A stretch of DNA of 36,650 bases from an uncultured Lentisphaeraceae bacterium (GCA_949288955.1 CASEMS010000018.1:1-36650), one strand, 5' to 3'. Positions 24,322-33,026 are shown, counted from the first letter of the stretch. The notes: a model not told the origin generated them from the sequence alone. Program-made: numbers and translations.

Positions 24322-25245
24322 TCAGAGGGTGGTGAGGAGGAGGCGCGTGGGCGCCAGGGGCTGGAGGTAGATGGTCTGCCGGGGGGGCAGGAGGACGGAG
24401 TCGCCGGGGAGCAGGGTGAGGGGATGGGGGCCGTCGTGCTCAATGGTGGCCTTGCCGACGTCGCAGAAGAGGATCATGAGGCTTTGGTCGGTGGTGTGGA
24501 GGGTGCGTTCGCGGCGGAGGTGGAGGGTGGCGAAGGAGAAGTCGGGGGTTTGGAGGCGGGGGCGCAGGTCGCGCCTGGAATCGATGGCGTGGCGGGGCTC
24601 GGAGCGGAGGCCGGGGCGGATGGCGCGGCGGGCCTGCTCGGGCTGGGTGGGGCGGCCGCGCCCCCAGTCGTGAACGCGGAAGGTGGTGTCGCTGGGCTGC
24701 TGCACCTCGTAGATGAGGTTGCCGGGGCCGATGGCGTGGACGAGGCCGGGGGGCACGTCGAAGACGTCGCCCTCGGCGGTGGGATGGGCAAGGAGATCCG
24801 CCTCGTCGAGGCGCGCCAGGTCGGCCTCGGGGCGGATGCCGGCCCAAAGCATGGCGCCCGGCTCGGCGCCGAGAACGTACCACATCTCATGCTTGGAGGC
24901 GCAGCCCAGGGCCTCGGCCAGCGCGGCGTCGGGGTGGACCTGCACGGAGAGGCGGTCGTGCGCGTCGAGGATCTTGACCAGGAAGGGGAAGGTGGCGGGG
25001 TCGGGCGCCTTGGCGCCAAGGAGATCGCGCCCGAAGACCTCGGTGAGACGCCCCAGCCCGACGCCCTCGAAGGGGCCGTTGGCAACGATGCTCTCGGCGC
25101 CGGGCAGAGCGGAAATCTCCCAGCTCTCGGCGCAGGGGCGCGGGGTGTTGGCGCGGTTGTAGCGGGTGGCGATGGCCTCCCCGCCCCAGATGTAGTCGCG
25201 GTACTGGGGGCGGAAGGTGAGCGGATAGAGCGGATGGGTCTTCAT
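24322..25245 (-). CDS. manA: Class I mannose-6-phosphate isomerase
   Basis: The 307-residue product interconverts mannose-6-phosphate and fructose-6-phosphate using zinc. Family features are YIWGG near residue 19, ESWEIS, the first zinc-site segment SVQVHPD, KHEMWYVL, and VPPGLVHAIG. The size fits short bacterial enzymes of this class (about 310 residues). The frame is open far upstream through the neighbouring gene, but the ATG at 25245 starts the conserved sequence MKTHPLYPLTFRPQYRDYIWGG. The start overlaps the stop codon of dxr by four bases (ATGA), so translation is likely coupled. It may feed mannose into glycolysis or supply precursors for the cell surface. Confidence 0.9.
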   Translation of the reverse strand: MKTHPLYPLTFRPQYRDYIWGGEAIATRYNRANTPRPCAESWEISALPGAESIVANGPFEGVGLGRLTEVFGRDLLGAKAPDPATFPFLVKILDAHDRLSVQVHPDAALAEALGCASKHEMWYVLGAEPGAMLWAGIRPEADLARLDEADLLAHPTAEGDVFDVPPGLVHAIGPGNLIYEVQQPSDTTFRVHDWGRGRPTQPEQARRAIRPGLRSEPRHAIDSRRDLRPRLQTPDFSFATLHLRRERTLHTTDQSLMILFCDVGKATIEHDGPHPLTLLPGDSVLLPPRQTIYLQPLAPTRLLLTTL

Positions 25246-26387
25246 GGCGTGGGGAATCGGGCGACGGTTGCCTCGGCCCGGCGGACGATGGCCTCGAAGG
25301 GGGCCGGCCCGGCGGCCAACCCCTCCTCGATGACCGCCGCGATGCGATCGGCGGAAATGCGGCCCGCGAGGAAGGCGCGGACGGCGACCTCGTTGGCCAG
25401 GGTCAGGATGGGGTGCGTCCACGCGCCGCGCGGCAAGGCCTCGAAGACAAGCCGCAGGCACGGGAAACGGGAAAGGTCGGGCTCCTCGAACTCCAACCCC
25501 CGCATCTGCGCGAGGGAGAGCGGCTCCACGGGCGCGTGGTCGGCGCGGTCGGGCCAGGTGAGGGCATATTGGATGGGCAGCGCCATGTCCGCCACGCCCA
25601 GCTGCGCCAGGAGCGCCCCGTCGCGGAAACGGACGAGCGAGTGGACGATGCTCTGCGGGTGGACCCAGACGCGGAGCTGCCCCGGGTGGAGGGCGAAGAG
25701 ATGGAGCGCCTCGATCAGCTCCAACCCCTTGTTCATCATGGTGGCGGAGTCCACCGTAACCTTCGGCCCCATCCGCCAACGCGGGTGGTCGAGCGCCTCG
25801 GCCACCGTCACACGCCGCCAGTCCAGCTCCCGCCTGCGGAGGAAAGGCCCCCCGCTGGCGGTGAGGATGGCCTCGGCCACGCGCGCCTCCGCGCGGGGCG
25901 TGGCGGGGTCGGTGCGGACGCACGCGGGCTGGTAGGCGCCGCTCTGGAGCGCCTGGAAGAGGGCGGAGTGCTCGGAATCGAGCGGCAGGAGGCGGACGCC
26001 CCGCTCGGCGCGGCGGCGCATGACCTCCTCGCCGGCCATGACGAGCACCTCCTTGGTGGCGAGGGCCACGTCGTGCCCCGCCTCGATGGCCGCAAGGGTG
26101 GGCGCGTAGCCGGCCATGCCGGCGATGGCCATGACCGTGAGGTCGGCCTCCGGCAGCGCCGCCAGGTCGCACAGCGCCCGCTCGCCGTGGGGGATGCCCG
26201 CGTCGTTGGGCTGGGCCAAGGCCAGATGGCGCACGCCGAAACGTTCGGCCAACGCCCGCAGCCCCGCCGCGTCGCGCCCCGCCGCCAGCCCCACCACCTC
26301 GAAACGGTCGGGATGGGCGGCGACCACGCGGAGCGTGCTCGCGCCGATGGAGCCCGTGGCCCCCAGGATGACCAGCCGCCTGCGCAT
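25242..26387 (-). CDS. dxr: 1-deoxy-D-xylulose-5-phosphate reductoisomerase
   Basis: The 381-residue product makes 2-C-methyl-D-erythritol 4-phosphate, the second step of the MEP pathway to isoprenoids. The N-terminal GATGSIGAST binds NADPH. Metal and substrate residues are in LPLDSEHSALFQ, ASGGPFLRR, and KVTVDSATMMNKGLELIEA, with HPQSIVHSLV further on. The length is close to the usual 390-400. It lies 3 bases downstream of cdsA and overlaps manA by four bases. The order cdsA-dxr is widespread in bacteria; here the usual rseP-type protease gene does not follow, and manA stands in its place. Confidence 0.96.
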   Translation of the reverse strand: MRRRLVILGATGSIGASTLRVVAAHPDRFEVVGLAAGRDAAGLRALAERFGVRHLALAQPNDAGIPHGERALCDLAALPEADLTVMAIAGMAGYAPTLAAIEAGHDVALATKEVLVMAGEEVMRRRAERGVRLLPLDSEHSALFQALQSGAYQPACVRTDPATPRAEARVAEAILTASGGPFLRRRELDWRRVTVAEALDHPRWRMGPKVTVDSATMMNKGLELIEALHLFALHPGQLRVWVHPQSIVHSLVRFRDGALLAQLGVADMALPIQYALTWPDRADHAPVEPLSLAQMRGLEFEEPDLSRFPCLRLVFEALPRGAWTHPILTLANEVAVRAFLAGRISADRIAAVIEEGLAAGPAPFEAIVRRAEATVARFPTP

Positions 26388-26390
26388 GGG

Positions 26391-27353
26391 TCAGAGAAGG
26401 ACGGCGCCCAGCGTCGCCATGAAAAAGAAGGTGGCGGGCACGAAGATGATGCTGTCGAAGGTGTCGAAGAAGCCGCCCATCGCGGGGAAGAGCGCCGAGG
26501 AATCCTTCACGCCGCACTGCCGCTTGAAGAGCGACTCCAACAGATCGCCGCAGATCCCCACCGTAACCACCACCACCACCGTCAGCAACGCCCAAAGCAC
26601 CGCGCCCGTCGTGGCCGTCAGCTCGCGCACGAAGGCCAGGCACGGGGCGTCGGGCCAGACCCGCGACGCGGCGATGACGCACCCCGCCCCGATGAGCGAG
26701 AAGACGTAGCCGCCCACCGTCCCCTCCCAGCTCTTGCCGGGCGAGAGGCGCGGGCACATCTTGTGCCGCCCGAAGGCCGTGCCGATGAAATAGCCGCCCG
26801 TGTCCGAAAGCTTCGTCACCAGAATGAGCGCGAAGGCCAGGAAGATGCCGGCCGCGTGGGATTCCCCCGCCGGCCACATGGCGATGGGCAGGAGGAAGGC
26901 GAGCATGAAGGGGATGTAGACGAAGGCCCCCACCGTCAGCGCCGCCGTCTCCATCGGCTTCTGCACCCGGCTGTCCAGCAACACCCGGAAGAAGAGCGCC
27001 GCGACGATCACCGCGAAGAAGGCCAATGAGAGGGAGGTGCCAACGATGACCGCCGCCCCCACCGCCGCGCCATTCATGCCGTCAGACAGCCTGGCGAACC
27101 CCCACAGGCACGTATAGACATAGGCGAACCACGCCGCCGTCGCCGCCGCCAGCCAGCCGAAGGGCAGCGCGTAGCCCACCTTCCGCAGCATCGCGCACAG
27201 CTCATACAGGCAAATCCCCGCCGAGGCGGCCACCAACCCCGCCAACGCCCAGACGGGCAGGAGGAAGATGGCAATCAGCCACACCGCCGCCACGCTCAGC
27301 CCACAGACCACGCGTTTCGTCTTCGATCCCTTCTTCGGTTGCTCGTCGCTCAT
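26391..27353 (-). CDS. cdsA: Phosphatidate cytidylyltransferase
   Basis: The 320-residue product makes CDP-diacylglycerol, the branch point of phospholipid synthesis, in the inner membrane. It has about eight hydrophobic helices and the conserved TKLSDTGGYFIG and SPGKSWEGTVGG blocks. The C-terminal signature is altered: LLESLFKRQCGVKDSSALFPAMGGFFDTFDS has Met where the family usually has His (PGHGG) and Thr where it usually has Arg (DRxD). KR and KD are kept. The ATG at 27353 has GGAG upstream and a promoter at 27381-27409. The gene opens the operon with dxr, manA and the AsmA-like protein. Confidence 0.92.
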   Translation of the reverse strand: MSDEQPKKGSKTKRVVCGLSVAAVWLIAIFLLPVWALAGLVAASAGICLYELCAMLRKVGYALPFGWLAAATAAWFAYVYTCLWGFARLSDGMNGAAVGAAVIVGTSLSLAFFAVIVAALFFRVLLDSRVQKPMETAALTVGAFVYIPFMLAFLLPIAMWPAGESHAAGIFLAFALILVTKLSDTGGYFIGTAFGRHKMCPRLSPGKSWEGTVGGYVFSLIGAGCVIAASRVWPDAPCLAFVRELTATTGAVLWALLTVVVVVTVGICGDLLESLFKRQCGVKDSSALFPAMGGFFDTFDSIIFVPATFFFMATLGAVLL

Positions 27354-27380
27354 CGGGCTTCTCCTGTCAAGGTTTGCTTC

Positions 27381-27409
27381 AGTATAGCAAAACCCGTGCC
27401 ACGTGTCTG
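27381..27409 (-). promoter_or_regulatory. Promoter of the cdsA operon
   Basis: On the minus strand TTTTGCTATACT gives an extended -10 box TATACT (27386-27381). CAGACA (27409-27404) lies 17 bases upstream and matches four of six -35 positions. The cdsA start codon is 28 bases after the -10 box. Confidence 0.55.
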
Positions 27410-28798
27410 TCATTCGTGGCGGAGCGCGTCGATGGGGTTGAGGCGGCTGGCGCGCCAGGCGGGGTAGAAACCGAAGACGACGCCGATGGCCGCGGAGACG
27501 CCGGCGGAGACGGCGATGGCGCCGACACTGACGCTGACGGGCCACCCGAGCACGTGCGCGATGATCATGCTGGCGCACCGCCCCACCCCAATGCCGACCA
27601 ACCCGCCCAGCAGGCAGAGGAGCACGGACTCGGTGAGGAACTGCGCCAGGATCCGGCTCCCGCGCGCGCCGACGGCCATGCGCAGGCCGATCTCGCGCGT
27701 GCGCTCGGTGACACTCACGAGCATGATGTTCATGATGCCCACGCCGCCGACGACGAGCGAGAGGAGGGCGACGATGAGCAGGAGCGTGGTCATCAGGCCG
27801 CTGGTGGCGGTCATCGTCTTGAGCATCTCGGACATATCGCGGATGACGAAGTCGTCCTCCTCGCCGGGTTGGATGCCGTGACGGCGGCGGAGCACCTGGG
27901 TGATCTGCGCGATGGCGTCGGGCACCTGCTCGGGGGTCTTGGCCGAGACGGTGATCTGGTGGACGTTGCGGAAGCGGACGGGCAGGGGATAGTTCTCGGC
28001 CTGGACGGAGTCGCGCGCGGGATAGATGGAGGCGGAGGAGGTGGGGTAGACGTCCGAGGTGTCGGAGGTGGTCTCGGAGGAGTTGGAGGAGGAGCCGGAG
28101 GAGCCCGTGGCCGAACCGCCCGAGTTGGAGAGGCGCTGGCGCATGGTCGTCCACGGCACGATGACGGTGTCGTCCTGGTCCATGCCCATCATGTTGGCGC
28201 CCTTGAGCGGGAGCACGCCGATGATGCGGAAGAGCACGCCGCGCAGCTGGATGTCCTTGCCGACGGGGTCCACGTCGGGGAAGAGCTCGCGCTTGACGGT
28301 CTGCCCGATGACGGCGACGCAGGCGGCGACGTCCACCTCGCGCTTGGTGAAGTAGCGCCCACTGGCGGGGGTCTTCCACGATTGGACGGTGAAGTACTTC
28401 TCGTTCCCGGAGTAGATGGTGAAGGGCGTCCAGTTGCGGTTGCCGGCCACGGCCTGGATGCCGCGGCGGGAAAGGGAGGGGGTGACGGCCTCGACCGAGA
28501 GGCACTCGGCCTCGATGGCCTCGCAATCCTGCTCGGTGAGGCGCACGGAGCCGCCGGAACCGGAGCTGACGCCCGCGGTGCGGACGGCCCAAGGCCAGAT
28601 CATCATCACGTTGGTGCCCATGTTGGAGATGGAGGCCTTGATGGACTTCGAGGCCCCGGCCCCAATCTCCATCATCGTGATGACCACGGCCACGCCGATG
28701 ACGATCCCCAGCATCGTGAGGAGCGAACGCAGGACATTGCGGCGGAGGGAGACGAACGCGGAGGCGATTTGGGAAAGCAGAAACATGGCGCCCCTCAC
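27410..28798 (-). CDS. MacB-type ABC transporter permease
   Basis: The 462-residue product has an N-terminal amphipathic segment and membrane helix (LLTMLGIVIGVAVVITMM, about residues 22-40), a periplasmic MacB_PCD domain, and three C-terminal helices (LLLIVALLSLVVGGVGIMNIMLVSVTERTREIG, then two more), ending NPIDALRHE. This is the half-size permease form in which the ATPase is a separate protein. A loop at about residues 221-255 is made almost only of Ser, Gly, Thr and Asn (GSSGSSSNSSETTS), which is unusual within the periplasmic domain. The start overlaps the ATPase stop by four bases. With the ATPase and the adaptor it forms a MacAB-type export system that needs an outer-membrane channel, not present here. 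Confidence 0.9.
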   Translation of the reverse strand: MRGAMFLLSQIASAFVSLRRNVLRSLLTMLGIVIGVAVVITMMEIGAGASKSIKASISNMGTNVMMIWPWAVRTAGVSSGSGGSVRLTEQDCEAIEAECLSVEAVTPSLSRRGIQAVAGNRNWTPFTIYSGNEKYFTVQSWKTPASGRYFTKREVDVAACVAVIGQTVKRELFPDVDPVGKDIQLRGVLFRIIGVLPLKGANMMGMDQDDTVIVPWTTMRQRLSNSGGSATGSSGSSSNSSETTSDTSDVYPTSSASIYPARDSVQAENYPLPVRFRNVHQITVSAKTPEQVPDAIAQITQVLRRRHGIQPGEEDDFVIRDMSEMLKTMTATSGLMTTLLLIVALLSLVVGGVGIMNIMLVSVTERTREIGLRMAVGARGSRILAQFLTESVLLCLLGGLVGIGVGRCASMIIAHVLGWPVSVSVGAIAVSAGVSAAIGVVFGFYPAWRASRLNPIDALRHE

Positions 28799-29496
28799 TT
28801 CTCGTTGTACGTGCCGCCCACGATGAGGCCATCCTTGATGTGGTAGGCCTCCTTGGCGAAGGCGCCCACCTCCGGCGAGTGCGTCACCAACACAATGGTG
28901 ATGCCCTCCTGCTCGTTCAGCTCCTGGAACATCCGGAGCACCTCCTCGGAGGTCTTCGAGTCAAGGTTGCCCGTCGGTTCGTCGGCGAAGAGGATCTTCG
29001 GCCGGTTCACCAAGGCGCGGGCGATGGCCACGCGCTGTTGCTGCCCGCCCGACATCTGCGAAGGCTGGTGCTCCATGCGGTCGCCCAGCCCCACGCGCCG
29101 CAGCAGGTTCTCCGCCCAGGCCCGCTCCTCCCGCGCGCTCTGGCGGCGCTTGGCGTACTCCAAGGGCATGAGCACGTTCTTCAGCGCGGAGGTGCGCGCC
29201 AAGAGGTTGAAGTTCTGGAAGACGAAGCCAATGCGCGCGTTGCGCAGATCCGCCCGCGCGTTCGCCGAGAGCGTCGTCACGTCCCGCCCGTCCAGCAGGT
29301 ATTGCCCGCCCGACGAGGTGTCCAGGAAGCCGAGGATGTTCATGAGGGTGGACTTGCCGCCGCCCGAGGGCCCCATCAGGGCCAGGAGCGTCCCCTCGCG
29401 GATTTTCATCGAGATGCCCTTGAGCACGGGCACGTCCACGTCGCCCAGCTTGTAGGTCTTGGTGAGATCCCGCAGTTCGATCAGGCAGTCGCTCAT
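28795..29496 (-). CDS. MacB/LolD-type ABC transporter ATPase
   Basis: The 233-residue product energises the permease encoded after it. Walker A is GPSGGGKST at residues 42-50; the signature is [13 protein letters not shown] and Walker B is [16 protein letters not shown], the pattern typical of MacB- and LolD-type ATPases. The region before Walker A ([19 protein letters not shown]) is also typical. It lies 15 bases after the adaptor gene and overlaps the permease gene by four bases, which implies coupled synthesis. Confidence 0.92.
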   Translation of the reverse strand: MSDCLIELRDLTKTYKLGDVDVPVLKGISMKIREGTLLALMGPSGGGKSTLMNILGFLDTSSGGQYLLDGRDVTTLSANARADLRNARIGFVFQNFNLLARTSALKNVLMPLEYAKRRQSAREERAWAENLLRRVGLGDRMEHQPSQMSGGQQQRVAIARALVNRPKILFADEPTGNLDSKTSEEVLRMFQELNEQEGITIVLVTHSPEVGAFAKEAYHIKDGLIVGGTYNEK

Positions 29497-29511
29497 GCGC
29501 GTGGCCTCCCA

Positions 29512-30783
29512 TCAACGGCGGCGACGGCGCTGCGGCGGCTGCGGCAGGAAGGGGTTCTTCCCCGCCTCCGAGGCCTGCTGCACCTCGATGGGCGTCAGCG
29601 TCCCGGTGATCACCACGTCGCCCGGCTGCAAGGCCTCCGTCTCGATCGCCACCCGCACGTCGTCCGAGACGCCCACCTTCACCGGCACCGCCCGCGGCTT
29701 GCCCGCGCGATCCTGCACAAAGACCAGATCCTTCCCCACCAGATCCTCCGGCGTCTCCCACCCCTCCGGCCGCCAGCTCAGCGCCGCCACCGGCGCCAAC
29801 AGCGCGTCCGCGGGCGACTCCGCCAAGACGAAGCTCACGATCGCCGTCAGATACGGCAGCAGCAGGCCATCCGGGTTGTCCGTCCGCACCTCCACCGTGT
29901 ACGTCACCACGTTCGAGGTCATCGAGGCGTTCAGGCGGATCCGCCCCACCTTCCCCCGGAACTCCCGGTTCGCGAAGGCATCCACCGTGAAGCGCACCTC
30001 CTGCCCCACGCGGATCGACCCGATGTCCGCCTCGTTCACCGGCACCCAGATCTCGATCTTCTTCAGGTCCTTCGCCACCAGGAAGAGCGACGGCGTGCTC
30101 ATCGAGGCCGTCACCGTCTGGCCGATGTTCACGCGCCGGTCGATGACCACCCCGTCCACCGTCGAAAGGATGTCGCAATACGAGAGGTTCCGCTCCGCCT
30201 TCTCCAGCTGCGCCTGCGCCTGGGCGATGGCCGCCTCCGCCTGCTCCACCTGGGCCTTGGTCACGTCCAGGTTCGCCGCCGCCACCTCATAGGCGCTCTG
30301 ATAGGCGTCGTAATCCTTCTGCGAGAGCGCGTCGCCCACCCCCAGCTTCTGCGCGCGCGCCCAATCACGCTCCGCCTGGCGCAGGTTGGCGGTGGCCTGC
30401 GTCACGTCGGCCTTCGCGCTCGTCAGCTGGGCCTCCGCGCTCGTCAGCGCCGCCTTGGCGATGGTTACCTCCGCCTTGTACGTCACATCGTCGATCCGCG
30501 CCAACAGCTGCCCCTTCTTCACCACCGAGCAATAATCCACCTCATTGCCCTCCACATCCTTGCCGAAGGCCATGATCTGCCCCGTGATCTGCGCGCCGAT
30601 GTCGATCAGATCCTCCGGCTCGATCGTCCCCGTCGCCCGGATGGTCTGCGTCGCCTGACCCTGCGTCAGCGGCACCGTCTTATACGCCACCGCCGCCTCC
30701 TCCTGCTTCGGGCGCGACAGCCACCACCACGCCCCGCCCCCCGCGAGGGCCAGCAACACCACAATCGTAACAACCTTCTTCAT
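29512..30783 (-). CDS. MacA/HlyD-type periplasmic adaptor protein
   Basis: The 423-residue product has an N-terminal membrane anchor (VVTIVVLLALAGGGAWWWL), the two halves of a lipoyl-like domain (TGTIEPEDLIDIGAQITGQI and GVVIDRRVNIGQTV), a coiled-coil rich in Ala and Gln between them, and beta-barrel and membrane-proximal parts (IWVPVNEADIGSIRVGQEV). It ends in QPPQRRRRR, an unusual basic tail. The frame is open to 30846, but the extra 21 residues would lie within the tRNA gene, and the ATG at 30783 starts the membrane anchor and is preceded by GGGAG. It is the first gene of a three-gene efflux unit, about 30 bases after the tRNA, so both could share a transcript. Confidence 0.9.
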   Translation of the reverse strand: MKKVVTIVVLLALAGGGAWWWLSRPKQEEAAVAYKTVPLTQGQATQTIRATGTIEPEDLIDIGAQITGQIMAFGKDVEGNEVDYCSVVKKGQLLARIDDVTYKAEVTIAKAALTSAEAQLTSAKADVTQATANLRQAERDWARAQKLGVGDALSQKDYDAYQSAYEVAAANLDVTKAQVEQAEAAIAQAQAQLEKAERNLSYCDILSTVDGVVIDRRVNIGQTVTASMSTPSLFLVAKDLKKIEIWVPVNEADIGSIRVGQEVRFTVDAFANREFRGKVGRIRLNASMTSNVVTYTVEVRTDNPDGLLLPYLTAIVSFVLAESPADALLAPVAALSWRPEGWETPEDLVGKDLVFVQDRAGKPRAVPVKVGVSDDVRVAIETEALQPGDVVITGTLTPIEVQQASEAGKNPFLPQPPQRRRRR

Positions 30784-30813
30784 CTGTCTCACTCCCGCGA
30801 CTTCGGCCAAGGA

Positions 30814-30889
30814 TGGTCGCCCAGACAGGAATCGAACCTGCGACACGCGGTTTAGGAAACCGCTGCTCTATCCACTGAGCTACAGGGCG
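30814..30889 (-). tRNA. tRNA-Arg(CCU)
   Basis: The 76-base sequence on the minus strand runs from CGCCCTG to ACCA. The anticodon arm is GCGGT, loop TTCCTAA, ACCGC, so the anticodon is CCT, which reads AGG. The D-arm begins TAGCTCAGTGGATAGAGC and the T-arm is GCAGG TTCGATT CCTGT. The acceptor stem pairs CGCCCTG with CTGGGCG, with one T-T mismatch at positions 6 and 67. The 3' CCA is encoded. The MacA-type gene starts about 30 bases downstream. Confidence 0.95.
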
Positions 30890-30898
30890 CTCAAAGAC

Positions 30899-30927
30899 AG
30901 TATCCCACACTTTCGCCCGCCCCGCAA
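30899..30927 (-). promoter_or_regulatory. Possible second (proximal) tRNA-Arg promoter
   Basis: On the minus strand TTGCGG (30927-30922) and GATACT (30904-30899) are 17 bases apart. Transcription would begin almost at the tRNA 5' end. The -10 box is weaker than in the distal promoter. Confidence 0.4.
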
Positions 30928-30955
30928 ACCCCTTCGGCGGCGAAAAACGGGGTGC

Positions 30956-30984
30956 ATTATACAATGCGCACGCCCGCCGCGCAA
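30956..30984 (-). promoter_or_regulatory. tRNA-Arg promoter (distal, strong)
   Basis: On the minus strand TTGCGC (30984-30979) and a perfect TATAAT (30961-30956) are separated by exactly 17 bases. The transcript would carry about 60 bases of leader before the tRNA. The -10 box is part of a small palindrome, GCATT and AATGC around TATA. Confidence 0.6.
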
Positions 30985-30992
30985 CTCATCCC

Positions 30993-31146
30993 CCAATGGA
31001 TCAGCCCCCGAGCCACCTCGGCTCAGCCCCCAGTCCACCTCGGATCAGCCGCCGATCCACTTTGGCTCAGCCGCCGACCCGAGGTCGATCAGCCGCCGAT
31101 CCACCTCGCGTCAGCCGCCGAGCCAGCTTGGGCGAGCCGCCGATCC
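30993..31146 (-). repeat. 22-bp tandem repeat array, 7 units
   Basis: Seven units of exactly 22 bases fill 154 bases. Read on the minus strand they start at 31146, 31124, 31102, 31080, 31058, 31036 and 31014. The constant part is GGATCGGCGGCTGA with few changes and the octamers are CCCAAGCT, CGCGAGGT, TCGACCTC, GCCAAAGT, TCCGAGGT, GCCGAGGT and TCCATTGG. The array lies between the rpsA terminator and the tRNA promoters. Together with these sites it fills most of the 30890-31283 gap, in which I see no protein gene. Confidence 0.85.
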
Positions 31147-31229
31147 CCCAAGCCGCCCACGCCCCCCACCCCTCCGTGGGGTGTCAATGGATTCGCGCAT
31201 GGGTTGGGGGGCGGCTGGGGTGCGGGCAC

Positions 31230-31266
31230 AAAAAAAGCCCCGAACCGTTGGGTTCGGGGCTTTTTT
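31230..31266 (-). terminator. Terminator after rpsA
   Basis: A 10-bp stem GCCCCGAACC with loop GTTG and its complement is flanked by seven A and six T. On the minus strand it starts about 18 bases after the rpsA stop codon. It is symmetrical enough to work in both directions. Confidence 0.9.
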
Positions 31267-31283
31267 GAGGGGTTTGGCCTGGC

Positions 31284-33026
31284 TCAGTCCTGGCCGGGGC
31301 GCCATTCCTCGGAGGCGGCGAAGGCTTCCTCGAAGGCGTTGGCGAAGGAACCGAGGGGGGCGGCGTGGGTGGGGCTTTCGGCCTCGGCCTCGGCGGTGAG
31401 GCGGGCGACCTCGCCCTCGTCCATGTTGACGGCCTTGATGGAGAGGCCGATGCGGCGCTCCTCGCGGTCGATCTTGACGATGCGGGCCTCGACCTCCTGG
31501 CCGACCTTGAGCGCGTCGCGAACCTTGTCGATGTGCTGGTCGGAGATCTGGGAGATGTGGACGAGACCGTCGACGCCGTCCTCGAGCTCGACGAAGGCGC
31601 CGAAGGAGGCGATCTTGGAGACCTTGCCCTTGACGATCTGGCCGATCTGGTAGGTGGAGGCGATGGAGCTCCAGGGGTCGGTCTGCGCCTGCTTGAGGCC
31701 GAGGGAGATGCGCTGGTTGGCGGCGTCGATCTCGAGGACGATGGCCTCGACGGTCTGGCCCTTCTGGAGGATCTCGGAGGGGTGGTTGACCTTGCGCGTC
31801 CAGCTCATGTCGGAGACGTGGATCATGCCGTCGATGCCCTCTTCCATCTCGACGAAGGCGCCGTAGGTGGTGAAGTTGCGCACCTTGCCGGTGATGCGGC
31901 TGCCGACGGGGTAGCGGTCCTGGACGGTGTCCCAGGGGTTGGCCTCGGTCTGGCGGATGCCGAGCGCGATCTTCTGGTTGGCGGCGTCGATGTTGAGGAC
32001 GACGACGTCCACCTCGTCGCCGACGCTGAGGACGTCGGAGGCGCGGGCGATGCGCTTGGTCCAGCTGAACTCGGAGACGTGCACGAGGCCCTCGATGCCG
32101 GGCTCGATCTCGACGAAGGCGCCGTAGGGGGCGAGGTTGACGACCTTGCCGTGGAGGCGGCTGCCGACGGGGTAGCGGCTGGTGATGTCGTCCCACGGGT
32201 TGGCCTGGGCCTGCTTGAGGCCGAGGGAGACGCGCTCGCGATCGAGGTCGACGTCGAGGATCATGACGTCGAGCTCCTGGCCCACCTTGAGCAGCTCGCT
32301 CGGGTGCTTGATGCGGCCCCAGCTCATGTCGGTGATGTGCAGGAGGCCGTCCATGCCGTCGAGGTCGACGAAGGCGCCGAAGTCGGTGATGTTCTTGACC
32401 TTGCCGTGGACGATCTGGCCCTTGGCGAGGGTCTGGAGGAGGGCGTGCTTCTTCTCGGCCATCTGGGCCTCGAGGAGCTCGCGGCGGGAGACGATGATGT
32501 TGCGGCGCTCGTCGGAGATCTTGATGATCTTGAAGTCCTGGGGCTCGCCGGTGATGTAGATGTCCAGGTCGCGGCTGGGGTTCACGTCCACTTGGGAGCC
32601 GGGGAGGAAGGCGTCCACGCCGTCGACGGCCACGATCATGCCGCCGCGCACCTTGCTGCGGATGACGCCCTGGACGGTGTCGCCCTCTTTGTACTTGGCC
32701 AGGATGGCCTCCCAGCGGATCTTCTCGTCGGCCTGGCGCTTGGAGACGACGACCATGCCGTTCTCGCCCTCCAGGTCGATGAGGAGGACGTCGTAGGAAT
32801 CGCCGACGCTCACGGCGTCGGGGTTCTCGAACTCATTGGCGGGGATGGCGCCGGCGCTCTTGCAGCCGATGTCGACGAGGATTTCGTTGCCGCGCTTGCC
32901 GGTCACTTTGCCTTTGACGATGGTGCCCGGGGAGGGGACGCTGTCCTGCCGGTTGAGCGCGGCGAGGAGTTCGTCGTAACGGGCGCCGGTCTTCTCGACC
33001 GCCTTCTGAGGTTTGCGGATAGCCAT
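31284..33026 (-). CDS. rpsA: 30S ribosomal protein S1
   Basis: The 580-residue product contains six S1 RNA-binding domains, recognisable by their starts: GTIVKGKVTG, GDTVQGVIRS, GQIVHGKVKN, GSRLHGKVVN, GSRITGKVRN and GQIVKGKVSK. The third to sixth have the strong GAFV-(D/E) motif. S1 helps unfold and position mRNA on the 30S subunit. A reading frame continues upstream to 33167, but that extension would cover the leader, and the promoter at 33156-33184 starts after it; the ATG at 33026 begins the conserved MAIRKPQ. No good Shine-Dalgarno sequence precedes it, as in many S1 genes. The gene stands alone with its own promoter and terminator. Confidence 0.96.
   Translation of the reverse strand: MAIRKPQKAVEKTGARYDELLAALNRQDSVPSPGTIVKGKVTGKRGNEILVDIGCKSAGAIPANEFENPDAVSVGDSYDVLLIDLEGENGMVVVSKRQADEKIRWEAILAKYKEGDTVQGVIRSKVRGGMIVAVDGVDAFLPGSQVDVNPSRDLDIYITGEPQDFKIIKISDERRNIIVSRRELLEAQMAEKKHALLQTLAKGQIVHGKVKNITDFGAFVDLDGMDGLLHITDMSWGRIKHPSELLKVGQELDVMILDVDLDRERVSLGLKQAQANPWDDITSRYPVGSRLHGKVVNLAPYGAFVEIEPGIEGLVHVSEFSWTKRIARASDVLSVGDEVDVVVLNIDAANQKIALGIRQTEANPWDTVQDRYPVGSRITGKVRNFTTYGAFVEMEEGIDGMIHVSDMSWTRKVNHPSEILQKGQTVEAIVLEIDAANQRISLGLKQAQTDPWSSIASTYQIGQIVKGKVSKIASFGAFVELEDGVDGLVHISQISDQHIDKVRDALKVGQEVEARIVKIDREERRIGLSIKAVNMDEGEVARLTAEAEAESPTHAAPLGSFANAFEEAFAASEEWRPGQD

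Noticed and set aside
30784..30846. Upstream start of the MacA-type gene at 30846.
   Set aside because: It lies inside the tRNA-Arg gene; the ATG at 30783 opens the membrane anchor and has a ribosome-binding site.
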